Shown here piece by piece: positions 10,319 to 18,236 of a stretch of 64,000 nucleotides of DNA. Position 1 is the stretch's first letter, and each line of letters begins with the position of its first letter. Source of the DNA: Thermoflavifilum sp. Lineage in GTDB: Bacteria; Bacteroidota; Bacteroidia; Chitinophagales; Chitinophagaceae. The translations under genes were made by a program, and so were the position numbers. The notes under the pieces were generated by a model. The model ran no database searches. It saw only the letters and a list, made by a program, of their open reading frames with translations, and was not told where the DNA came from. The DNA lies in assembly GCA_023511875.1 (NCBI GenBank), contig JAIMAQ010000001.1:372001-436000 (forward strand). Direction: 5' to 3'.

Positions 10319-11647
10319 TCATTGGGCGGGCTTCATTTTGTCTTGTAGTGCTCGGCTGTATACTTCCAGACAGCGTTTTCGGGCTTGCTCGTGCGGTATG
10401 ATGGGCCTGGGATAATCGGGTGTACCATATTCAGGAACCCATTTACGAATGAATGCGCCCTCGGGATCAAATTTCTGAGCTTGTGTGTTGGGATTAAATA
10501 TTCGAAAATAAGGAGCCGCGTCACAGCCACAGCCAGCCGACCATTGCCAGCCACCATTGTTGGCAGCAAGGTCGTAGTCGAGTAATTTTTCGGCAAAGTA
10601 TGCCTCTCCCCATCGCCAATCGATAAGTAAATCTTTGGTTAAATAGCTGGCCGCGAGCATGCGCAGCCTATTGTGCATATAACCAGTGGCATTGAGTTGA
10701 CGCATACCGGCATCTACTAGCGGGTATCCTGTATGTCCAGTACACCATCGTTGAAAAGCCTCTTTATCGTTCAACCAAACGATTCGATCGTATTCGGGTT
10801 TGAAAGATTGGGCGACAACATGTGGAAAATGCCAGAGGATCATTTGGTAAAACTCACGCCAGATCAGTTCATTGAGAAATTGTTTGTTCCATGTTATTGC
10901 TTTTCGCACCCATTCCCGAATGCTAATGGTACCAAATCGCAGATGTACACTCAATCGAGAAGTACCTTCTTTAGCTGGGTAATCGCGCCACTTGTGGTAA
11001 TTACGTATAATCTGCTCATCTGGTTCTGAAGAGGGGAAACAAACATTTACCCGGTGAAACCCAATGCTTTCTAAGGCAGGTAAGGAAAACGCCGGCATGG
11101 GAAATAAGGCATTTAGATATTGCTCTACAGGGTAAGACCGTAGATAAAACTCATTGAGTTTTTGTTTCCATTGCTTACTATAGGGTGTATATACTGTATA
11201 CGGCTGCCCATTGGGTTTGAGGATTTCATCGGTATCGAAAATCACTTGATCTTTACTTAAATGAAAAGCAATTCCATTTTCTCGGAGAAAATCGGCAATT
11301 AGCCGGTCGCATTGCCTGGCATAGGGTTCATAATCGCGGTTGGCAAATACCGCACGAATGCGATATTGCGTAAGTAATTGCTGAAAAGCGGCAAGTGGAG
11401 TAGCGTGAATCGTAATCAATCCCGAACCGCGTGAAATAAGCTGTTGGTGTATATTTTCTAGTTGGGTATAAATAAATGTTAAACGCTTATCATATGGATC
11501 ATGTAGCGAGTCGAGAATATTTCTATCGAAGATGAAAAGCACAATCACAGGTAAGCCACTGCGCAGTGCATGGTAAAGAGCAGCCTGATCGTGCAAGCGT
11601 AGATCACGTCGTAACCAACAAACATTTACTTCAGGTAACATGTTCAT
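10319..11647 (-). CDS. phrB: Deoxyribodipyrimidine photo-lyase (class I-like)
   Basis: VCWLRRDLRLHDQAALYHAL; TGYPLVDAGMRQLNATGYMHNRLRM; DAAPYFRIFNPNTQAQKFDPEGAFIRKWVPE. Confidence 0.94.
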   Translation of the reverse strand: MNMLPEVNVCWLRRDLRLHDQAALYHALRSGLPVIVLFIFDRNILDSLHDPYDKRLTFIYTQLENIHQQLISRGSGLITIHATPLAAFQQLLTQYRIRAVFANRDYEPYARQCDRLIADFLRENGIAFHLSKDQVIFDTDEILKPNGQPYTVYTPYSKQWKQKLNEFYLRSYPVEQYLNALFPMPAFSLPALESIGFHRVNVCFPSSEPDEQIIRNYHKWRDYPAKEGTSRLSVHLRFGTISIREWVRKAITWNKQFLNELIWREFYQMILWHFPHVVAQSFKPEYDRIVWLNDKEAFQRWCTGHTGYPLVDAGMRQLNATGYMHNRLRMLAASYLTKDLLIDWRWGEAYFAEKLLDYDLAANNGGWQWSAGCGCDAAPYFRIFNPNTQAQKFDPEGAFIRKWVPEYGTPDYPRPIIPHEQARKRCLEVYSRALQDKMKPAQ

Positions 11648-11672
11648 TCAACACTTCAGTAAGTAAAAAGGT

Positions 11673-12503
11673 TCATAACTCCTGCCTGTAGAGCCATTCC
11701 GCCAGCTTTTGACCGATAGGCCAGCTAGTCCAGCATTTATTTTCAATTTGGCGAAAATATCGAACACCCAAAATGGTATTGGTGGCCAGCACTTCATCGG
11801 CTTGAAACAGATCGGTGACACTGATAGGTGCTTCTGTGATGTTCCAGGGTAAGTGAGCCTCTAGTAATACCATACGGATGATACCTTGTATACAACCTTC
11901 GGTAAGGGGGGGAGTAAAGATTTGTTGATGTTTTACGATAAAAATATTGGCGATATGGGTTTCGGCTACATAGCCGTGATTGTTGAGTAAGATAGCTTGA
12001 TCCCATCCTTTTTGTTGGGCTTCAATTCCAGCGAGCACATAAGGTAGGCATTGCAAAGATTTGAGGGAAGAGAGTGGAGATAAGGGTTTAAGCATGCTAG
12101 CTATTCCTCCACAAATAGTAGCTGGTTGGGTTTGAGGAGAATATTGTGGTAAAGGTATAGCTTCTATCAGGTAATTGGCTTTGTGGCTAATAGGTGCATA
12201 CAAGCCACCATCATCCCGAAAGAAACTCATTCGAATGCGGGCAGCTTCCAGGCAGCGATTTGCTTCACAAAGCTGTAAGATTTGTGCAGGCAATTGCTCC
12301 CAATGCTGGGCATCAAGCATGTCAAAACGTAACTGTTCAAAACTGTTGAAGATACGTTTTTGGTGATAATCCCACCACAACAGCCGGCCATGTACACATT
12401 TAATGGTTTCAAAAAAACCATCTCCATATCGAAAAGCCCTGTTTAACCGAGAAAACACAGGGGCATCTTGGGGCAGCAATTGGTTGTTGAGAAGAATGTG
12501 CAT
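11673..12503 (-). CDS. Class IV PLP aminotransferase (4-amino-4-deoxychorismate lyase / BCAT-like)
   Basis: RYGDGFFETIKCVHGRLLWWDYH; ILLNNHGYVAETHIANIFIVK; TPPLTEGCIQGIIR. Confidence 0.85.
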   Translation of the reverse strand: MHILLNNQLLPQDAPVFSRLNRAFRYGDGFFETIKCVHGRLLWWDYHQKRIFNSFEQLRFDMLDAQHWEQLPAQILQLCEANRCLEAARIRMSFFRDDGGLYAPISHKANYLIEAIPLPQYSPQTQPATICGGIASMLKPLSPLSSLKSLQCLPYVLAGIEAQQKGWDQAILLNNHGYVAETHIANIFIVKHQQIFTPPLTEGCIQGIIRMVLLEAHLPWNITEAPISVTDLFQADEVLATNTILGVRYFRQIENKCWTSWPIGQKLAEWLYRQEL

Positions 12504-12510
12504 CTGGATG

Positions 12511-12915
12511 TTATTCTACAGGATGAGCATGTTTTTTGATCATCAGCGAATCGTGTATGGCTTGTCTACGTTTCACTTCTGCATCCATGCTATCGTAGAT
12601 CATTTTCATCACCACGGGATGCATGACATAATACTTATAACTTTCCATGAATTGTTGATGGTTAATGTGGTAAATTTCTAAGATTTGTTGATAATAATAT
12701 TTTAGTTTTTCTTGTCGGGAATGCAAAGAATCGTAAGGCATATTATCCACATAAGCTTGAGCAGCTTGCATATCCAAAAGAATATTTTTCATTTCTGTTG
12801 GCTGAATATAATTTTTAGGTACATGAATTCGATGTTTACACGATACGAAGCTGAAGAAGATAAGGCTCAATATCGTGCTTATGTATAATCCATGTGAGCG
12901 TATCTTCATGATCAT
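12511..12915 (-). CDS. DUF4296-like lipoprotein
   Basis: 134 aa, lipobox-like SFVSCKHR. YIQPTEMKNILLDMQAAQAYVD...YYQQILEIYHINHQQFMESYKYY resembles DUF4296. ATGA overlap with the upstream gene. Confidence 0.7.
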   Translation of the reverse strand: MIMKIRSHGLYISTILSLIFFSFVSCKHRIHVPKNYIQPTEMKNILLDMQAAQAYVDNMPYDSLHSRQEKLKYYYQQILEIYHINHQQFMESYKYYVMHPVVMKMIYDSMDAEVKRRQAIHDSLMIKKHAHPVE

Positions 12916-13871
12916 TGCAATTTTTGGATATACAATGTAGCATGCTCAGGATCGAGCTGGGTGAGGATTTGCAAAGCTCGTTGTTTATCATTAATGGGAG
13001 CATCAGAAAAGATTTCAGCCAGTTCATCGGCTTTAGCCAACATAAACAGTTGAAGAATCATGGTATTCGGATTGTCTTGATTCATGCTATATAATAAACC
13101 AAGGCTGCTGAGTATGCTCATTCTGGCATTTACAGGATCATCGTACATTTTATCTAAGCCGAGACGATAATATTGATACATCACGCTATGAAAAACTTGT
13201 AAACGAGTATTGAATAAATTATCTACTAGCCAATAACGATTCCGATTGCTTTCAAAAGGTTTCCAGCCGCTAATGTTGCGGCTATCTTCTGGTGCGTTAT
13301 TGACAATATATTGAGCCTTTTGGAAATAAGGTATACCTCCTCTCGGTGAGAAAGAATCTCCGTCTAGTCCGAGAATGATATATATATAATAAGCCAACAC
13401 AGCCGTTAAATTGGCTTGGAGTGGGTCATTCCCAGAGATCCGATTTTCATTGAATTCCAATGGTTGATTGATGATATATCGAAAACTTACATTAGGATCG
13501 AGGTAATTGAAAACAGGGGATTGATAATCGGAATGATAAACAGGGCGTGAAGATTGCACGGTGAGCTGTACGGAAAAAATGTTATCTCCAGCATATTGGG
13601 TAAAGTTAAATACGAAATTACAGTGAATACGTTCGTAGGGGAGATAAGTATCATTTGTCCATTTTCGTGCGTTTAAGAAATTAGTAACATCGGCTTGAAA
13701 ACGTTGAAAAGTAGCATTGTCAATGCCTTTAATACGATCGTGAATCACTGTTACCCGGGCTTGCAATTCTTGTGCAGCAGTTGGTATGTGGGCATACAAC
13801 AGGCAGAGGCATATGGGGAAGAGAATAAGCTTAAGCTTGCATAAGCCGAAGCAAGGCCATCGCAATATCAT
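12912..13871 (-). CDS. DUF4835-family secreted protein
   Basis: Signal peptide then QELQARVTVIHDRIKGIDNATFQRFQADVTNFLNARKWTND...; position downstream of coaBC is typical of Bacteroidota. Confidence 0.8.
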   Translation of the reverse strand: MILRWPCFGLCKLKLILFPICLCLLYAHIPTAAQELQARVTVIHDRIKGIDNATFQRFQADVTNFLNARKWTNDTYLPYERIHCNFVFNFTQYAGDNIFSVQLTVQSSRPVYHSDYQSPVFNYLDPNVSFRYIINQPLEFNENRISGNDPLQANLTAVLAYYIYIILGLDGDSFSPRGGIPYFQKAQYIVNNAPEDSRNISGWKPFESNRNRYWLVDNLFNTRLQVFHSVMYQYYRLGLDKMYDDPVNARMSILSSLGLLYSMNQDNPNTMILQLFMLAKADELAEIFSDAPINDKQRALQILTQLDPEHATLYIQKLQ

Positions 13872-15033
13872 GAGCTACTGCCGATTTGTGTTTGACGGGG
13901 AAATGCATTTCGTTGCCGAAACGATCAAAAATACTGATTTTATTGGTGTCGTGGTGGAAAGCAGATGCTGGCTCATCCAGGCTATTTAAAATGATCATGT
14001 CGAGCCGTTTGTGTTGCATTTTTTCCATTGCCAATGTGGCATCGTGGTGAGTTTCTAAGGCAAAGCCAATCAACCATTGTTGAGGTTGTTTTTGTTGCCC
14101 TAAGGCTAGCAAGATATCTTCATTTTTTTCCAGGGTTAGCTGAAGGGTGTTTTCGTGTTTTTTAATTTTTTCTGTAGCTATTTGTTGAGGTCGATAATCG
14201 GCTACTGCAGCAGCCATGATGGTAATATCGGATTCTGGGAAAAAATGTTGGCAAGCTTGTTTCATTTGCGAGGCCGTTTCAACACGTGTCAAGTGGATAC
14301 GAGGGTGGTGAGGGGGCATGATAGAAGTAGGCCCTGCAACCAGTTGCACTTCAGCCCCCATCCAGGCAAAGGTTTTGGCCAGGGCAAATCCCATTTTACC
14401 CGATGAATAGTTGCTTATGTATCGTACGGGGTCGAAAGGTTCGCGTGTAGGACCAGCGGTGATGAGCACTTTTTTGCCTTGGAATTGATGCGTGGGTGTT
14501 ATCCAGCGTTCTTGTAAGGTGGCTATGATGTCGGCGGGTTCCATCATTCGCCCCCAGCCAAGCAGTCCGCTCGCCAATTCTCCTTGGTTTACTTCGAGGA
14601 TGTCTACTCCATGGGCAGCTAGTTTGTCCAATTGTGTTTGTGTGGCCGGGTGAAACCACATGTCTTCATCCATGGCAGGAGCTACCGTGACGGGGCAGGT
14701 TGCAGAGAGATAAACCGCCAGCAGCAAATTGTCGCACAAGCCAGAGGCCATTTTGGCTAAAGTATGTGCTGTAGCTGGGGCAATGAGTAGGATATCGGCC
14801 TCTCGGCCCAATTGCACATGGTTGTGCCAGGTGGCATCTGTAGATATTTCGGTAAGCACGGGATGTCGGGAAAGAGTAGACAAGGTAAGCGGAGTGATAA
14901 ACTGATGTGCTTCAGGAGTCATCACCACCTGTACATCGGCTCCTTGTTTTACCAATAAGCGAACCAGCTCAGCCGATTTATAAGCAGCAATGCTACCCGT
15001 TACGCCCAATATCAGTTTTTTACCTTGCCACAT
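13831..15033 (-). CDS. coaBC: Bifunctional phosphopantothenoylcysteine decarboxylase / phosphopantothenate-cysteine ligase CoaBC
   Basis: KLILGVTGSIAAYKSAELVRLL; APAMDEDMW; VLITAGPTREPFDPVRYISNYSSGKMG. Confidence 0.97.
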   Translation of the reverse strand: MWQGKKLILGVTGSIAAYKSAELVRLLVKQGADVQVVMTPEAHQFITPLTLSTLSRHPVLTEISTDATWHNHVQLGREADILLIAPATAHTLAKMASGLCDNLLLAVYLSATCPVTVAPAMDEDMWFHPATQTQLDKLAAHGVDILEVNQGELASGLLGWGRMMEPADIIATLQERWITPTHQFQGKKVLITAGPTREPFDPVRYISNYSSGKMGFALAKTFAWMGAEVQLVAGPTSIMPPHHPRIHLTRVETASQMKQACQHFFPESDITIMAAAVADYRPQQIATEKIKKHENTLQLTLEKNEDILLALGQQKQPQQWLIGFALETHHDATLAMEKMQHKRLDMIILNSLDEPASAFHHDTNKISIFDRFGNEMHFPVKHKSAVAHDIAMALLRLMQA

Positions 15034-15046
15034 AACCCGATCAGGA

Positions 15047-15391
15047 TTAACTAAACAAGTCCTGATCTTCTTCTCGACGATAGTAGATTTTGTCTTCCAA
15101 AAATTCTTGCGTAGCCTGGAGTGCTGGGTTGGGAAGCTTCTCGTAATACCTAGAAATCTCGATTTGTTCCTTGTTTTCGTGGATTTCTTCTAAGCTATCG
15201 GTATGGCTTGCAAATTCTTCTAGTTTTTGGTGTAGTTCTTCTTTCAATGCAATGTTGATTTGATTGGCACGCTTGGCGATGATGGCAATCGATTCATATA
15301 TGTTGCCAGTCTTCGCCTTAATATCGCTCACATTGCGCGTTTCAATAGAAGGATTGATGTGGTGTACTAGAGATGTTTTTGCTTTACTCAT
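15047..15391 (-). CDS. rpoZ: DNA-directed RNA polymerase omega subunit (Bacteroidota type)
   Basis: Small acidic protein with NIYESIAIIAKRANQINIALKEELHQKLEEF, in the conserved position between bamD and coaBC. Confidence 0.82.
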   Translation of the reverse strand: MSKAKTSLVHHINPSIETRNVSDIKAKTGNIYESIAIIAKRANQINIALKEELHQKLEEFASHTDSLEEIHENKEQIEISRYYEKLPNPALQATQEFLEDKIYYRREEDQDLFS

Positions 15392-16196
15392 GGGAAAGAG
15401 ATTTTATATGTTGTTGTGCTAAATGATAATATTGAGCAGCTTCTGGGGCATATTTGCTATTGGCATAATACTGCATGAAGTCTAAATAATCGGTAATGAC
15501 TTGATTAAAACGTTCTTCCTGCTTAGAAGGAATACTATTTAGTGCGTACAAATACTCTGATTTGAGCACTAGAAATTTGTATTCATCACTCTTACTAGAA
15601 GTAGGATAATCGAGCAATACATTATTGAAGGTAATAGCGGCGGCTTGGTAGTATCCCATGTTGTAATACAGCATTGCTGCGAGGTATTCTTTTTCTTCTA
15701 ATTTTGCCCTGCATGCATCGATAATTTTATTCGCTTCTGGTACTTTGTCTGACTCTGGATAGGTATCAATAAATTGTTGCATCAATCCAATAGCTTTTTC
15801 CGTATTGCTTTGGTCGAGTTCTACACGTGGGGAAAGTTTATAAAAACAATAGGCTTGCATGAAAGCCATTTCAGCGGCGTGCGCACTATTGGGGAAATAA
15901 TCCACATAATTTTTAAAGTGAAAAGCTGCTTGCACGTAATCTTTCATGTAATAAGTGGAATATGCATAGCGATAATAAAGATTTTCAAACTGAGAAGTTC
16001 CTTTATACACCGTGAGCAACGATTCATACAGGTCGTGGGCCTGCACATATTTTTTTCGGGCAAATAATTGATTGGCGTAGGCCAACTTTTTCTGGTAGTC
16101 TCCACTTTTTTCAATTTTAGCCAATGGAGAACATCCTATCACGCTCATCAAGGCTATTAAGCCCAATGCAAGATATGCTATCCGTATTCGCATCAT
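15384..16196 (-). CDS. bamD: Outer-membrane assembly lipoprotein BamD
   Basis: Lipobox LMSVIGCSPL; TPR-like repeats YANQLFARKKYVQAHDLYESLL..., YYMKDYVQAAFHFKNYVDYFPNSAHAAEMAFMQAYC. Confidence 0.9.
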   Translation of the reverse strand: MMRIRIAYLALGLIALMSVIGCSPLAKIEKSGDYQKKLAYANQLFARKKYVQAHDLYESLLTVYKGTSQFENLYYRYAYSTYYMKDYVQAAFHFKNYVDYFPNSAHAAEMAFMQAYCFYKLSPRVELDQSNTEKAIGLMQQFIDTYPESDKVPEANKIIDACRAKLEEKEYLAAMLYYNMGYYQAAAITFNNVLLDYPTSSKSDEYKFLVLKSEYLYALNSIPSKQEERFNQVITDYLDFMQYYANSKYAPEAAQYYHLAQQHIKSLSHE

Positions 16197-16294
16197 AAAG
16201 CATGCAAATATACATATTCCCGCTGATCTCCATTTCGTCGGTCATTTGCCCAGGTGAGAAGCAGTTTTTCACTGTCTATGCACATTAATTCACA

Positions 16295-16334
16295 GCTTTT
16301 ACACCTGTAAAAAGAGGTTATTATGTGTAAAAGC
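16295..16334. promoter_or_regulatory. Inverted-repeat cluster (GCTTTTACAC-N20-GTGTAAAAGC with nested TTTTACA-CC-TGTAAAA) in the divergent bamD/mraZ intergenic region
   Basis: Direct reading: perfect 10-bp arms at 16295-16304 and 16325-16334; internal TTTTACACCTGTAAAA at 16297-16312. Confidence 0.5.
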
Positions 16335-16404
16335 CCTATGATATTCGTCTAGCAAGGCTTTTCATCGAGAGAAATATGTGGATAAAAAATCATTCATTAA
16401 ATTT

Positions 16405-16439
16405 TGGAAAAAAAGTGGGAAAAAGTGTTATTTTGTGGG
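16405..16439 (+). promoter_or_regulatory. Candidate MraZ-box operator upstream of mraZ
   Basis: TGGAAAAAAA-GTGGGAAAAA-GTGTTATTTT-GTGGG: GTG(GG)-type repeats at 10-bp spacing (16405, 16415, 16425, 16435), 18 nt before the mraZ ATG. Confidence 0.75.
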
Positions 16440-16457
16440 AGAATTTAAAAATCCGCC

Positions 16458-16913
16458 ATGACAGGCTTTTTGGGGGAATATGAAGCCACGCTTGATGCCA
16501 AGGGGCGGTTTTTACTGCCAACGGGCATTCGAAAACAGCTACAGGAGGCCGATAGTCATCAGTTTGTGTTGAATAGAGGCTTCGAGAAATGCCTGTCGCT
16601 CTACCCCATGTCGGAATGGATGCCATTGTTTGAGCAGTTGAAGAAGTTAAACGATTTCGATCCGAAGGTACGGACCTTCAAGCGTTTTTTTCTGGCTGGA
16701 GCTACGGTAGTGGAGTTGGATACGGCTTCGCGCATTTTGTTGCCTAAAAACTTAATGGAGTATGCAGAGTTGAGCAGAGATATCGTATTAGCGGCCAATA
16801 CCAATAAAATCGAAATCTGGGATAAGCAGAAATATCAAGCGCTCTTTGACAATTTTTCACCCGAAGCTTTCAGTCAGCTTGCTGGTCAGGTAATGGGAGG
16901 AAATCAACCATGA
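16458..16913 (+). CDS. mraZ: Transcriptional regulator MraZ
   Basis: MTGFLGEYEATLDAKGRFLLPTGIRKQL; FFLAGATVVELDTASRILLPKNLMEYA; first gene of the dcw cluster. Confidence 0.97.
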   Translation: MTGFLGEYEATLDAKGRFLLPTGIRKQLQEADSHQFVLNRGFEKCLSLYPMSEWMPLFEQLKKLNDFDPKVRTFKRFFLAGATVVELDTASRILLPKNLMEYAELSRDIVLAANTNKIEIWDKQKYQALFDNFSPEAFSQLAGQVMGGNQP

Positions 16914-17833
16914 ATGCGCCATTGCATCACGAGCCGGTGATGTTGTCGGAAGCCATAGAGGGGCTGCATATTCAGCCCGATGGCATTTATGTAGATGCCA
17001 CTTATGGTGGGGGTGGTCATGCAAAGGCAATTTTAGCGCGTTTAAGCGAAAGGGGTAAGTTGTTGGCTTTTGATCAAGATGAGATGGTGCGCGTTCATGT
17101 GGTAGCAGATCCAAGGTTAACCTTTGTGCCTGAGAGTTTTGTTTATCTGAAGCGTTTTTTGCGGTATTACCAGGCCATTCCAGTCGATGGGATCCTGGCC
17201 GATTTAGGGGTTTCTTCGTTTCAGCTCGATAATCCCGAGCGGGGTTTTTCCTTGCGTTATGATGCTCCGCTAGACATGCGCATGGATCGGCGGCAAGAGC
17301 AAACAGCAGCCGATATCTTGCAAACCGCTTCTGTTGACGAGCTACATCGTTTGCTGGAAGCTTACGGGGAAGTACGCAATGCACGGACGGTGGCGCGCTT
17401 ACTGGTAGCAGAACGTGAACGACATCCTATACGGACGACTGGCGATCTGGTCAGAATACTCAATTCTGTGGTGCGTGGCAATCGTCATCAGTATTTGGCA
17501 CAGGTATTTCAAGCTTTGCGCATCGCGGTCAACGATGAGTTGCATGCGCTGGAAAGTTTTCTGAGTCAAGCTATTGAAGTACTTAAGCCTGGCGGTAGAT
17601 TGGTAGTGATTAGCTTTCATTCATTGGAAGACCGAATCGTTAAGCAGTACATGAAAGGCCAGTTTAGTACCACATTTGCCGAGCAGTTGTTAGGAGTAGA
17701 TCGCCCTTCGCCCCTGCGGATGCTCACAAAAAAACCTCTGCAGCCAAGTGCAGAAGAAGTAAAGCGCAATCCTAGGGCGTCAAGTGCACGACTCCGAATT
17801 GCAGAAAAATTACCCACCACAGCCATTTCATGA
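16910..17833 (+). CDS. rsmH: 16S rRNA (cytosine1402-N4)-methyltransferase RsmH
   Basis: HHEPVMLSEAIEGLHIQPDGIYVDATYGGGGHAKAIL; LADLGVSSFQLDNPERGFSLRYDAPLDMRMD. ATGA overlap with mraZ. Confidence 0.98.
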   Translation: MNAPLHHEPVMLSEAIEGLHIQPDGIYVDATYGGGGHAKAILARLSERGKLLAFDQDEMVRVHVVADPRLTFVPESFVYLKRFLRYYQAIPVDGILADLGVSSFQLDNPERGFSLRYDAPLDMRMDRRQEQTAADILQTASVDELHRLLEAYGEVRNARTVARLLVAERERHPIRTTGDLVRILNSVVRGNRHQYLAQVFQALRIAVNDELHALESFLSQAIEVLKPGGRLVVISFHSLEDRIVKQYMKGQFSTTFAEQLLGVDRPSPLRMLTKKPLQPSAEEVKRNPRASSARLRIAEKLPTTAIS

Positions 17834-17858
17834 TCAACATAAACGCTAGAAATTATTG

Positions 17859-18233
17859 ATGCATATGCAAGCCAGGCAGCCGATATCAAGCATAGATGGC
17901 GCTGGAGCAGCGTCGACGAAAACATCAAAGAACAGGTCTATTCGTCGACTATTGTTTCGGCATGATTGGGTAGTACGGCATCTGCCGCTGGTATTGTATT
18001 TGTCGGTTCTCGCTTTAATCTACATTGCTAATGGGCATCGTGCTGAAAAAAAGATTCGCAAGTTGAATAAACTCGAGAAGGAAGTACAGGCTTTGCATTG
18101 GAAATATTTAGAAGCCAAGAGTGAAATGATGTTTCAAAGTAAATACAGTGAAGTGCAGCGGGCGGTAGCTCCCTGGGGTTGGCAGGCTTCGCAACATCCG
18201 CCATTTGTGCTGTTGGTGGATACAACACGTTGA
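17859..18233 (+). CDS. ftsL: FtsL-like divisome protein
   Basis: Short protein with one TM segment (LVLYLSVLALIYIANGH) followed by a coiled coil, located between rsmH and ftsI. Confidence 0.75.
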   Translation: MHMQARQPISSIDGAGAASTKTSKNRSIRRLLFRHDWVVRHLPLVLYLSVLALIYIANGHRAEKKIRKLNKLEKEVQALHWKYLEAKSEMMFQSKYSEVQRAVAPWGWQASQHPPFVLLVDTTR

Positions 18234-18236
18234 TCA

